From Stomorhina lunata (Eukaryota > Arthropoda > Insecta > Diptera > Rhiniidae): a stretch of DNA of 64,000 nucleotides. Position 1 is the stretch's first letter; every line of letters starts with the position of its first letter. Both the position numbers and the translations under genes were made by a program. The stretch covers positions 115,653,600 through 115,717,599 of the forward strand of contig OW121744.1 in assembly GCA_933228675.1 (NCBI GenBank). Reading direction: 5' to 3'. Below, piece after piece: positions 33,206-41,960 of this stretch. The notes under the pieces are model-generated. The model searched no databases. It had not been told where the DNA came from and saw only the letters and a list, made by a program, of their open reading frames with translations.

Positions 33206-34500
33206 AAGAGTGTTCTAAAAAAAATATGCATTTACTATTTTAGACAAAATGTATCCATAGTGCAAAAAATAATTTATTTTTTGATCAAGTTAGTTTCTAT
33301 AGATATGTCAGATACTATTTTTTTTAGAAATTATTAATTTTCAATAGTTATTTCAATCAAAATGGACTGCGAAAAAAAAGTTCGTGAAAATATAATTAAA
33401 ACTTTTCAAAAAAATCCGTCATGAACTTTTAAAAAATAGCTAAAAATTTGAAAGTTGACCCTCGAACGGTTTCTAATGCCATCAGACGGACTAAGGAAAA
33501 CCTGAGCATTCAAAGAAAACCTGGATCAGGGAGGAAAAAGGTCCTACAGATATTGGTAAGGCAAAAGAAGTCAAGCGACTCTTTCGAAGAGCGCCTAACA
33601 CTTCTTTAAGAAAAGCAGCTCGTACTGTGAAATGTTCTACGAATTTTGCACACAGAGTCAAAGCTTATGCTGGACTAAAGACATACAAAGTCCAAAAGGT
33701 TCCAGATAATGCTATAAAGAACTTAGAAGCAAAAAAACGAGCGAAAAAATTGAAGTCTGATTTTATAAAAAAATACACCTGTTGTGTGATGGATGATGAA
33801 ACATAAGTACTGGCAGACTTTTCTCCACTTCCTGGTCAAGATTTTTACGTTGCTGATAAACGGGGCAAGAGTTCGGCAAGAGTTTCGCACAAAAAAACAA
33901 ACAAAATTCCCTAAGAAGTTTCTCGTGTGGCAAGCTATTTGCAGTTGTGGCAAAAGAAGTAAAGTATTTGTGGCATCTGGCACAATAAACACAGAAATTT
34001 ATATAAAGGAGTGCCTACAAAAACGGTTGTTACCCTTTTTAAGAGAGCACAGAGTGACTACATTTTTTTGGCCCGATTTGGCATCATGCCATTATGGAAA
34101 AAAGGCACTTGAGTGGTACTCAAAGAATAATGTCATTTTTGTACCACTAGAGGCAAATCCACCTAACTGTCCAGAACTTCGGCCTGTGGAAAGGTATTGG
34201 GCTCTGGTAAAAAAGGAATTGAAGAACACAGGAAAGATTTCCAAGAACATGTCCGATTTTAAGCGCAGGTGGAACACATGCTCCAAAAAGGTATCAGAAG
34301 CAACTGTAAAATCTTTAATGGGAGGGTTTCCGAAAAAAGTCGATAATTTTGCAAAACCCGAGTACTAAGTTAACATTTTAATGCTAAATGATTTTGTATA
34401 ATATGTCATTATATTTGCGTATTTTGTAGAGTTTTTATATTAAAAGGTTTAATTTTTATTTAAGAAAATCCAACTACAAATTTTATTTAGAGCACTCTTT
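33206..34500 (+). mobile_element. DD37E (ITmD37E-type) Tc1/mariner element, 1.3 kb, TA target duplication
   Basis: The inverted ends AAGAGTGTTCTAAA and TTTAGAGCACTCTT have TA outside each (33204-33205, 34501-34502). The right copy of the surrounding inverted duplication lacks the insertion (GAAAATGAGTATTAAAATCA near 38058), which confirms the boundaries. Decayed copies of the left end occur at 36187 and, inverted, at 39547. Confidence 0.95.
33362..34368 (+). pseudogene. DD37E transposase, several frame breaks
   Basis: The ATG at 33362 (context TCAAAATGG) gives MDCEKKVRENIIKTFQKNPS, then a TGA. It continues TFKK and LKVDPRTVSNAIRRTKENLS (helix-turn-helix), then LFRRAPNTSLRKAARTVKCS, then CCVMDDET, where a TAA interrupts. 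From 33850 the frame changes and is open to 34368. It includes FLVWQAICSCGKRSKV, TFFWPDLASCHYGKKALEWY and ELRPVERYWALVKKELKNTG. Catalytic residues: D in VMDDE, D in WPDLASCH and E in PVERYW, with 37 residues between the last two. This is the spacing of mosquito ITmD37E elements. Lesions: two stops and at least two frameshifts. Non-functional. Confidence 0.92.
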
Positions 34501-34596
34501 ATTCATTTTCACGAGTTTTATTTATTAATGATCGTGGTATTTACGAAAATTAAAAAAAAATTGATCGGCTGCTGGTGGTGTGGGCTGCCTACTCCT

Positions 34597-34736
34597 GTCA
34601 ATAACCAGCGGCTAGCTGAGTTATGAGGTGAACCGCTTTTTGTTGAAAATTTATTTTTTCAAGTGGGTCTGACCGGGGATCGAACTTGGGGCCTCTGGTA
34701 TGCTAGGAGGATGGCTAACCTGCTATACAACGGCGG
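34597..34736 (-). mobile_element. tRNA-derived SINE with (TA)n tail, 3'-truncated copy
   Basis: Minus strand: CCGCCGTTGTATAGCAGGTT (A-box region), CTAGCATACCAGAGGCCCCA, then AGTTCGATCCCCGGTC (B-box). It then continues into the body up to CTCAGCTAGCCGCTGGTTAT. The 3' half and (TA)n tail are absent. The break coincides with the end of the inverted duplication. Confidence 0.85.
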
Positions 34737-34744
34737 CTCACATG

Positions 34745-34970
34745 GATCTATGGTTTTTGCAAAAATGCCATTATCTGTCCATTGTCATTCTTTTAAGAAA
34801 CATACATATTATAATTAAATCTGTGACAGACTGAGAAACTATTTTCCAACTAATATGGCACAGCAAAGCACAGCGAATGTCTACGTTAACGATTGAAGGA
34901 AATCATATATAGCATCTAATCATTCCTTAAGAAGCGAATATTTAATTATATCCCCAAACACTAAACTCAA
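34745..34970. other. Unannotated stretch upstream of a small open frame
   Basis: No recognisable element; more balanced base composition than its surroundings. Confidence 0.4.
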
Positions 34971-34971
34971 A

Positions 34972-35160
34972 ATGGAACGAACATACACGAAGAACAAAGC
35001 AACAAAGCAACAAACTCAACAAAGTGTCAGTGTGAAAAAGTACTTGATGCCTGAGTTGCGGCAGTTGCAAAAAGGTTTCAAAAGATTTTTCACATTCAAT
35101 GCCAGGCGAAACGAAAGTATCATTATTATAAATTACAGTGGAGTTGGTAACGAATTGTAA
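34972..35160 (+). CDS. Possible small open reading frame, 62 residues, function unknown
   Basis: The frame begins in the context ACTCAAAATGGAA, a near-perfect fly initiation context. It encodes MERTYTKNKATKQQTQQSVS followed by VKKYLMPELRQLQKGFKRFF and TFNARRNESIIIINYSGVGN-EL. It is basic and low in repeats, with no signal peptide or membrane span. It is not in any repeat family seen here, and local GC is higher than the flanks. I do not recognise it. It could be a smORF, part of an alternative first exon, or chance. A frame of this length is not statistically compelling in 64 kb. Confidence 0.2.
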   Translation: MERTYTKNKATKQQTQQSVSVKKYLMPELRQLQKGFKRFFTFNARRNESIIIINYSGVGNEL

Positions 35161-36050
35161 AACACGTACACCATAAATATTTTGGACGTTAGTAGTACAA
35201 CAAAGCGGCTTTCAGACTCTGAAAAAGATAAAATCCATGACAGACCCAAATGTACAAAATTTAAGCCGTAACGAGTCTTCTTGCGAATGATGAAGGTGAT
35301 GATGATGGAATACTCGTACATATTTGGTTGCAATTGTAGATGGGCAAAGGAATTCTCCGCACTACTATATGAGGAATAATGGTGGCGATGATGATGGTTG
35401 ACTATGAAGTCAGTCAGTCAGTCATCCTTTGGTACTCGTATCCAATTTATGTTTGTACGTGTATGTATGTATACGATCTAAGCGACTGTTATTTATGTGA
35501 TTTTGTTTTTGTTTTTTTTTGTTTAAAGCGGGCAATGGAGAGTAACGAATTGAAGAATTATTTTCCATTCGTTACAAGAAAAAAAAAAACAAAATAATAA
35601 AATCTTTCAAAAGAACCTAAACATCCCAGAGTTTGGGAGTAAAGAATCATGTAGAAAGATTCGCTCAAAAAAAGAAAAAAATTTAACATTTATCAGATGC
35701 TAAAGAAGATTATATTTAAGCAGACGTCTTTGACACTCTTATACAACGCGGGTTCTTTTAATGTTTTCAAGCCTTACGGTTTCAATATAATAAATAACAT
35801 TTAAGTAATTATAAGAATCTGATTTTATTTAGTCTTATTTTTTTCTTTTTTTAAAGAAGGGATTAAATTTTAAAATTAAATTTTCAAAGACGTTGAAAAT
35901 TTTAGTTAAGGGAAAAAAATTTTTAAATCTTGCGTAGAAAACCTTGGCTTATTCTCAAAGAATGTCATCTTAACCCTCTGCAACTGACATGAAGTCTAGC
36001 GGACACCAACAAAGTCAAAGTTTTAGACAGAAATTTAATGGCATGCCGAT
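35161..36050. other. Unannotated stretch
   Basis: Low-complexity tracts (GATGAT near 35300 and 35390, CAGTCAGTCAGT near 35410) and AT-rich sequence; nothing else supported. CTTAACCCTCTGCAACTGAC at 35970 resembles a piggyBac-type end, but no partner end was found. Confidence 0.5.
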
Positions 36051-36057
36051 AAAAACA

Positions 36058-36142
36058 TATGTGACCCAGTCTATGAAATTTTTCGAAATTTTGTTTTTGA
36101 GTCATAAGCCACCTTTTCCCTTTTCATAGACCGGGTCACATA
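36058..36142. repeat. Short inverted-repeat element or hairpin, 85 bp
   Basis: TATGTGACCCAGTCTATGAA and TTCATAGACCGGGTCACATA pair over about 21 bases with one mismatch around a 43-bp loop. A minimal MITE or a solo hairpin; no target duplication is evident. Confidence 0.7.
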
Positions 36143-36186
36143 TTAGTAATACCAATTTGTTCTTCGTTTCAAAAAATATCTATATT

Positions 36187-36260
36187 TAAAGAGTGCTCCG
36201 AACGAAATATGCATTTACCCTTTCAGCCAAAACTTATCCATAGTGCAATGTCTGGTACTA
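36187..36260 (+). repeat. Decayed left end of a DD37E element
   Basis: TAAAGAGTGCTCCGAACGAA then ATATGCATTTACCCTTTCAG and TTATCCATAGTGCAATGTC align with the first ~120 bp of the element at 33206. An inverted partner lies at 39489-39547. Confidence 0.75.
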
Positions 36261-36269
36261 TTATTTTGA

Positions 36270-36530
36270 AACGTGTAGGAGGTTGTAAGTTCGAGTCGGG
36301 CTTAGGTCCAAATCATAAATTATTTCTTTAAAATTTTGTTCATGATTTTAAATTAAATATTAGTAGGAATACTGAAAATCTATGTGACGCTTAGCAGTGT
36401 GGAATGCTGCATTTTCTGTCCCACTACGGACTTCATCAGCACAAGAAAATCTATTTAACTGAATTCTTAAGCGAAATGGAAAACGAGAATTATGTTAACA
36501 CTCATTTCTTTTTCACTTATGACCAGGCCG
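36270..36530 (+). mobile_element. SINE-A copy, plus strand
   Basis: It carries GGAGGTTGTAAGTTCGAGTC (decayed B-box), GGGCTTAGGTCCAAATCATA, then ATGTGACGCTTAGCAGTGTG, TGCATTTTCTGTCCCACTAC and CTGAATTCTTAAGCGAAATG. These match the minus copy at 30110-30465. A central ~50-bp block is missing relative to that copy. The 3' end adjoins an inverted minisatellite array. Confidence 0.8.
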
Positions 36531-36539
36531 TAGAGCGGT

Positions 36540-36735
36540 TCTATAGAAAAATTTTTGATAAAAAAAAATTTCTATAGAAAAAATTTTGATAAAAAAAAAT
36601 TTCTATAGAAAAAACTTTGAAAAAAAAATTTCCTATAGAAAAATTTTTGATAAAAATATTTTCTATAGAAAAATTTTTGATAAAAATATTTTCTATAGAA
36701 AAATTTTGGATAAAAAAATTTTCTATAGACAAATT
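36540..36735. repeat. 30-bp minisatellite, inverted orientation, array 5
   Basis: CTATAGAAAAATTTTTGATA units: the reverse complement of arrays 1-4. About six units. Confidence 0.95.
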
Positions 36736-37484
36736 TTTGAAATGATTTCCTCTTAGGTTGCAGTTCTAGAATTTTGAATGAGAACCTTTTCTCAAATATC
36801 ATAGCGACAAAAGAAAATTAAAATTTATTTCTTGTTTCCTTCTTTTCGAAACCCTTCACTTTTGCTGGTGAAGGATATAAACCAAGGGCTGACATTTTTG
36901 TTTTGAAGTGTCTTCTTAATTCTAACCTTAGCAAAAGTTTCTAATCATAATTTTTTTTCTTTAATTCCAGATGTTTCCTCTTGGTCTGGAACTCTTCTTA
37001 AATATGGACTTTAATTAAAAGCACTTTAAACCTTCAGATTTCATTAAACCTGATTTGAAAACAATAAAAAAGGTGTTGAATTTTTAAGGTAAATTTTATA
37101 ACATTTAAATTTAAAGAATTAAATTCTCATGTTTTCCGATAAAACTTTTTTTGTATGCCTTAAGTATCCTCATGCCCCATATATTGGACATGACAGTTTA
37201 TTGCCTTTTCTTGTATTTTATGATTGTTGTTATTTTTTACTTTTTATTTCATTCTTCTTCTGAAAAAGAGAAGAACTTCGGTCGGTTGTATCGTTGATAT
37301 GTGTACGAGAACATAACTTAACGATTATTGTCGTTTGTGATGATGTTAAGGTAGTTATGGGTTATTTCTTTAAAACAGCGGAGTCTAAAAATATTAGGAC
37401 AACGAGAAAATAGTTTAGACTTTCTTTAGAAACAAATTCTGACTGCCTTTTTTTCAAGCTAATAAAGTCAGGAGTTTTATAATG
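36736..37484. other. Unannotated stretch
   Basis: No supported feature. A short CTTCACTTTTGCTGGTGAAG hairpin lies near 36855. Confidence 0.5.
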
Positions 37485-37860
37485 ACTTAAATATTCAAGA
37501 TGACTCAGCAATTTTTGTGATAACTTAGCAGTTTTAGGATGATTCAGCAGATTTAGGATGACATAGTAGTTTTAGGATGAGTCAGCAGTTTGAGGATGAT
37601 TCTGAAGTTTTTTCTGAAGAATCAGTAGTTTTAAGATGACTCTGCAGTCTATGATAACTTAGCAGTTTTAGGATGATTTAGCAGATTTAGGATGACTCAG
37701 TAGTTTAAGGATGAGTCAGCACTTTTAGAATGATTAACAAATTTTTTCTGCAGAATTAGTAGTTTGAGAATGACTCAGCAGTTTATCATAACATACCAGC
37801 TTTGGAGTGATTTTACAGTTTTAGGATAGGATGACTCAGCAGTTTAAGTATGACCCAGAA
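37485..37860. repeat. Minisatellite with unit about 22-24 bp (GGATGACTCAGCAGTTTTA)
   Basis: About fifteen variants of AGCAGTTTTAGGATGACTCA in tandem, with GACTCAGCA, GATTCAGCA and GAGTCAGCA alternatives. GC is clearly higher than in the neighbouring TATAG arrays, and the sequence is unrelated. The repeated TGACTCA is a perfect AP-1-type site; this is an observation only. Confidence 0.9.
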
Positions 37861-37954
37861 TTTCAAAATTGTGCCCGTTTTTACACATTAAATCGAAATA
37901 GTGCCACCAACGTAAATGTTATTATTTAACGATCTTCACGCTGCGTCAAATTCT

Positions 37955-38345
37955 GGAGAAGACCAAATAGACACTTATCACCAGGAGCCCATACCACCAG
38001 TAGCCGATAAATTTTTTTAATTTTCGTAAATACCACTATCATTAATAAAACTCGTGAAAATGAGTATTAAAATCATTCAGTTGGAATTTGGATGTTAGCA
38101 GAGTTGTTTGGTGCCGCTTTGTTAAAGAAAAGACAAAAACAAAATAGGCAAGAAACAAATTAAAATTCAATTTATAGCAACAAAATACATGGTTCGAGAG
38201 AACAAAGAAATATAATCTCGTACATTGTTGCCAAGACACTATTATTTTTTTGGTAAACATTGGGAATATTTTTGTAAATATTGGGAATATTTTTCAAAAC
38301 AGAAATAAATTCTAATATTAAACAATTTTAGATTTTTATATTTTT
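37955..38345. repeat. Right copy of the large inverted duplication (empty sites)
   Basis: Reverse complement of 32140-34595 without its two insertions. The single GTTTGGTG octamer near 38107 marks the empty hAT site. GAGTATTAAAATC near 38064 marks the empty DD37E site. Its outer side runs into inverted minisatellite, mirroring the left copy. Confidence 0.9.
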
Positions 38346-39290
38346 TAAATATTTTCGACCCAAAACTTTTTTACAGAAAAATTTTAATAAAAATATTTTT
38401 CTTTGGGAAATTGTTCGATAAAAATTACATTTTTTTCGATAAAAATATTTTTCTGTAAAAATTTTCGATAAAAATATTTTCTATAGAAAAATTTTTGATA
38501 AAAAAATTTTCTATAGAAAAATTTTTGATAAAAAGTTTCTATAGAAAAATTTTTGATTAAAAAATTTTCTATAGAAAAATTTTTGATAAAAAAATTTTCT
38601 ATAGAAAAATTTTTGATAAAAAATTTCTATAGACAAATTTTCGATTAAAAAATTTTTTGATTTAAAAAATTTCCAAAAAAAATTTTTTGATTTAAAAAAT
38701 TTTTATAGAAAAATTTTTCTATAGAAAAATTTTTGATAAAAAAATTTTCACTAGAAAAGTTTTTAATAAAAAAATTTTCAATAGAAAAATTTTTTATAAA
38801 AAAATTTTCTTTAGAAAAATTTTTGTTAAAAAATTTTCCATAGAAAAATATTTGATAAAAAAATTTTCTATAAAAAAAAATTTTTTGATAAAGAATTTTT
38901 GATAAAAAATTTTCTACATATAGAAAAATTTTTGATAAGAAAATTTTCTATAGAAAAATTTTTGATAAAAAAATTTTCTATAGAAAAATTTTTGATATAA
39001 AAGATATAGAAAAATTTTTGATAAAAAAATTTTCTATAGAAAAATTTTTGATAAAAAAATTTTCTGGGAATTAATTATTCGAACTTTAGAATTATATGAA
39101 AAATTAATAATTTGAAAATTAAATGAACTCAAGCCTGATTAAACCTAATTTTTCAAAAAAATTTTCTATAGAAAAATTTTTGATAAAAAAATTTTCTATA
39201 GAAAAATTTTTGATAAAAAAATTTTCTGTAGAAAAATTTTTGATAAAAAAAATATAGAAACATTTTTGATAAAAATATTTAAAAAAAATT
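38346..39290. repeat. 30-bp minisatellite, inverted orientation, array 6
   Basis: TTTTTGATAAAAAAATTTTC TATAGAAAA units, about 27, interrupted at 39065-39155 by unrelated sequence. The orientation is opposite to arrays 1-4, as expected if the array is part of the inverted duplication. Confidence 0.95.
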
Positions 39291-39406
39291 GAGTAGAAAA
39301 CTTTTTGTTTTTAAAACTTTAGAACTACACATTAAAAAAAATACCTATTTTAGTTAAATGTATAAAAAAAAACGGCAAGTCTCCCTAATATTTTTTTGTT
39401 CTGTTC

Positions 39407-39491
39407 TCTTTGCGCCGACCCGTGCGTATCACCTCTTCGTCGACTACAAAGCTGCTTTTGACAGCCCAATACGAACGAAATTATTTAAACT
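39407..39491 (+). pseudogene. LINE reverse transcriptase motif A fragment
   Basis: Reads APTRAYHLFVDYKAAFDSPI then RTKLFKL-stop. 'YHLFVDYKAAFDS' is motif A of non-LTR RTs with both Asp present. Only about 28 codons remain, adjoining the decayed DD37E end. Family not resolvable. Confidence 0.7.
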
Positions 39492-39547
39492 ATAGATACG
39501 TTTTGGCTAAAATTATAAATGCCTATTTCATGTGAAACACTCTTTAT
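39489..39547 (-). repeat. Decayed, inverted left end of a DD37E element
   Basis: On minus, TATAAAGAGTGTTTCACATG then AAATAGGCATTTATAATTTT and AGCCAAAACGTATCTATAG align with the left ends at 33206 and 36187. Together with 36187 it brackets a 3.36-kb interval in inverted orientation. Confidence 0.75.
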
Positions 39548-39554
39548 AGATAGA

Positions 39555-40074
39555 TTTAAATGTTACATACATTTTATCATTGTAGTGGCTTAAAAACATC
39601 TGGCCTTCTTTACTTGGTCGAATACTGTATGTTGCACAGAATTTCAGTTCTAAAGGTTTTTTTGCTTCTTTACCTTTTTTTTTTGTTTTTTTTTTTCTTG
39701 TTGTTCTAAACTCGACTCCTTTAGGTTCGTTGTTGTTTTCGAGATGTTGCTTGTTGTTGTTTCATTTAAACCATCACTTGAGGTGTGAAGAAAAGAATTC
39801 TTTTTCAGTTTTTTTTTGTTATTGTTGTTGTTGTTGAGCTGGCTGTTTGTGTTCTTGATACCCGGCTGGATATTGTTTTTATTATTCTTGAAGTTGTTGC
39901 TTTAGTTGAGTTTTAGCATTGAATTTATTTTATTCTTCTCCTACTTCAGTTTTCAATTCAAATCGGATAAAGGCTTGCTACATTACTCTAACGTTAACGT
40001 AGTGTGGATGTTAAGAAATTAGTTTACGTTACACTACGTTTGTTTATCACTGAACCTTTTGTTTTATTCCAAGT
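39555..40074. other. Unannotated T-rich stretch
   Basis: Many TTGTTG tracts; no supported feature. Confidence 0.5.
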
Positions 40075-40125
40075 AGTTTATTAGGGTCCATTGTTTGCCA
40101 CTGACCGACAAATAATCGCTTTATA

Positions 40126-41428
40126 TCGGGTGGTTAAATTTCAAGGGCCGATGTTGATTTTGAATAAAACACAAACTATTTAGGAAATGATTGTAATTTT
40201 ATTTTATTATGATATATTGGTATTACTCAATTATGTATAGAACAAAATATCGGCCAAAAGGGCGCCGGGACCACGGCGGCACACCTCCATCCGATGGTCC
40301 AAATTTTCGATGACCCTGAGTCATAATGGAGGTTCTATGCCGTTAATGTGCCGAATTATCTCATCCTTTAGCTCTTGAATTGTTGCTGGCTTATCAACGT
40401 ACACCTTTTCTTTCAAATAACCCCAATGAAAAAAGTCCAACGGTGTCAAATCACATGATCTTGGCGGCCAATTGACATCGCCATTACGTGAGATAACACG
40501 GCCATTGAATTTGTTGAGCAAACGAGCCATTGTTTCGTTAGCTGTGTGGCAAGTGGCACCGTCCTGCTGAAACCACATATCGTCCACATCCATATCTTCC
40601 AATTCGGGCCATAAAAATTTCGTTATCATCTCACGATAGCGAACACCATTCACAGTAACTGCCTGAGCGGCCTCATTTTGGAAAAAATACGGCCCGATGA
40701 TGCCGCCAGCCCATAAACCGCACCAAACAGTCACTCTTTGTAGGTGCATTGGTTTTTCGACAATCACTCTTGGATTCTCATTCGCCCAAATGCGGCAATT
40801 CTGTTTATTGACGAATCCACTGAGGTGAAAATGTGCCTCATCACTGAAGATGATTTTTTTCGAAAATTGATCATCCACTGTTGCCATTTCTTGCCACCAT
40901 TCTGCCCATTCACGACGTTTGGAATGGTCAAGAGGCTTTAGTTCTTGAGCCAATTGCACCTTGTAAGCGTGTAAATGCAAGTCTTTATGCATAATGTTCA
41001 TCAACGACGAGCGTGAGAGGTGCAATTGTTGGGCACTACGACGAGTTGAGGTGGACGGCTCTTCAGCCACACTATCGAGAACAGCAGCAATATTTTCTGC
41101 AGTGCGAGCTGTACGAGCATGCACTGGTGTTCTCACGTCTTCTACAGACCCGGTTTGCTCTAAATTTTCCACGATTTTTCCGATTGTAAGCCCATTTGGA
41201 CGATCAAATTGACCAAAAAAATCACGAAGTGCACGATATGCATTTTTATTTGAACGCCCATTTTCATAATAAGTCTGGATAACTTTAACACGTTGTTGGA
41301 TTGTGTATCTCTCCATGGTTCAAATTGAGTAAGTCTGAAATAGAGAAATGTCAAATAAAATTCTAAAAAAACTTGGCGTTTAGGTATGGTTCACATTCAA
41401 CATCGGCCCTTACAATTTAACCACCCTT
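40126..41428 (-). mobile_element. rosa-type (DD41D) mariner, copy 2, TA target duplication
   Basis: The inverted ends TCGGGTGGTTAAATTTCAAG and (from the right) AAGGGTGGTTAAATTGTAAG share a following GGCCGATGTTGA. TA flanks both sides (40124-40125, 41429-41430). Length 1,303 bp, one base different from copy 1, but the two are far apart in sequence. It interrupts a LINE reading frame, which resumes exactly when the element and one TA are removed. Confidence 0.97.
40231..41316 (-). pseudogene. rosa-type mariner transposase (DD41D), nearly intact
   Basis: The ATG at 41316 gives MERYTIQQRVKVIQTYYENG. The frame is open for 331 codons to TGA at 40323-40321. It then continues in frame as LRVIENLDHRMEVCRRGPGA and LLADILFYT to TAA at 40231. 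The full length would be 361 residues, equal to copy 1. Features: two helix-turn-helix regions, FSDEAHFHLSGFVNKQNC (first Asp), WCGLWAGGIIGPYFF, WFQQDGATCHTA (second Asp) and CDLTPLDFFHWGYLKEKVY (third Asp, 41 residues after the second). All three catalytic Asp are present. The only visible lesion is the late stop, which removes 29 C-terminal residues. Whether that abolishes activity is unknown. The youngest-looking transposase in the window. Confidence 0.95.
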
Positions 41429-41960
41429 TAGGTAGACAGCAAGGGTTCTTTGTCCACTCCCCAAGTACTGCCTGCTAGTGCTTTAAGGACCTTGTTTCTA
41501 CATCGGAATTTATGCGCGACAGTTGTGGTATGTGCTGACGGAGTTAAAAAGTCGAGTGTGACTCCCAGGCTTTTCGGGTGGTTCACTGTCGGAATTGGTA
41601 CACCATCGATCTCGACGCCAAGTTGTAGGCTTTTGGTGTAGTCGCTCTTCTTGCTTATATCACAAAAGTTTTCGGGAAAAAATTCGAGATAGGAATGCAG
41701 AAAATTTATTTTGACAGACATTCGAGCTCCAGTCTTGCAATAATCTATCGATTGTCTGCTTAAAATCCGGGGATTTGCAGTTACCGAGAATGTTGTAAAC
41801 AACATCTTGAAATGATACCCATGATCTGCCGCTTTATTAGGTGTTTAACGTTTTGTAAACTCTCTCAATATCTAAACCGACAAAAGCCGCGGCTTAGATG
41901 TTTCTAACAACGCCAACAGCTGACTTGCGCGAACTCACATACTTTAACCAATTTTGAAAA

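Larger units (their letters stand above)
32140..34595. repeat. Left copy of a large inverted duplication
   Basis: Excluding two insertions, this segment is the reverse complement of 37955-38345. Examples: TCTCGAACCATGTATTTTGT (32284) pairs with its complement near 38186, and CTTTAACAAAGCG (32355) with CGCTTTGTTAAAG (38117). The match includes the boundary with minisatellite on the outer side. The insertions are 32377-33156 (hAT-like) and 33206-34500 (DD37E). Confidence 0.9.
40075..41960 (-). pseudogene. Jockey-like LINE reverse transcriptase, split by a mariner
   Basis: The minus strand 41805-41429 reads TGARMSVKINFLHSYLEFF, then LQLGVEIDGVPIPTVNHPKS and LGVTLDFLTPSAHTTTVAHK. It then reads FRCRNKVLKALAGSTWGVDK and EPLLST at the junction. 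Across the mariner (removing it and one TA) the frame continues LLSTYKAIICRSVANNGP (40123-40075). That is the usual Jockey 'LLxTYKAIxRSVxNYAAPIWxP' segment. Sequence above 41805 is degenerate but RT-like. This is the thumb and connection region. The palm catalytic box is not recognisable. Confidence 0.85.

Noticed and set aside
35970..36142. CTTAACCCTCTGCAACTGAC as a second piggyBac-like MITE
   Set aside because: No complementary right end with TTAA was found within 1 kb.
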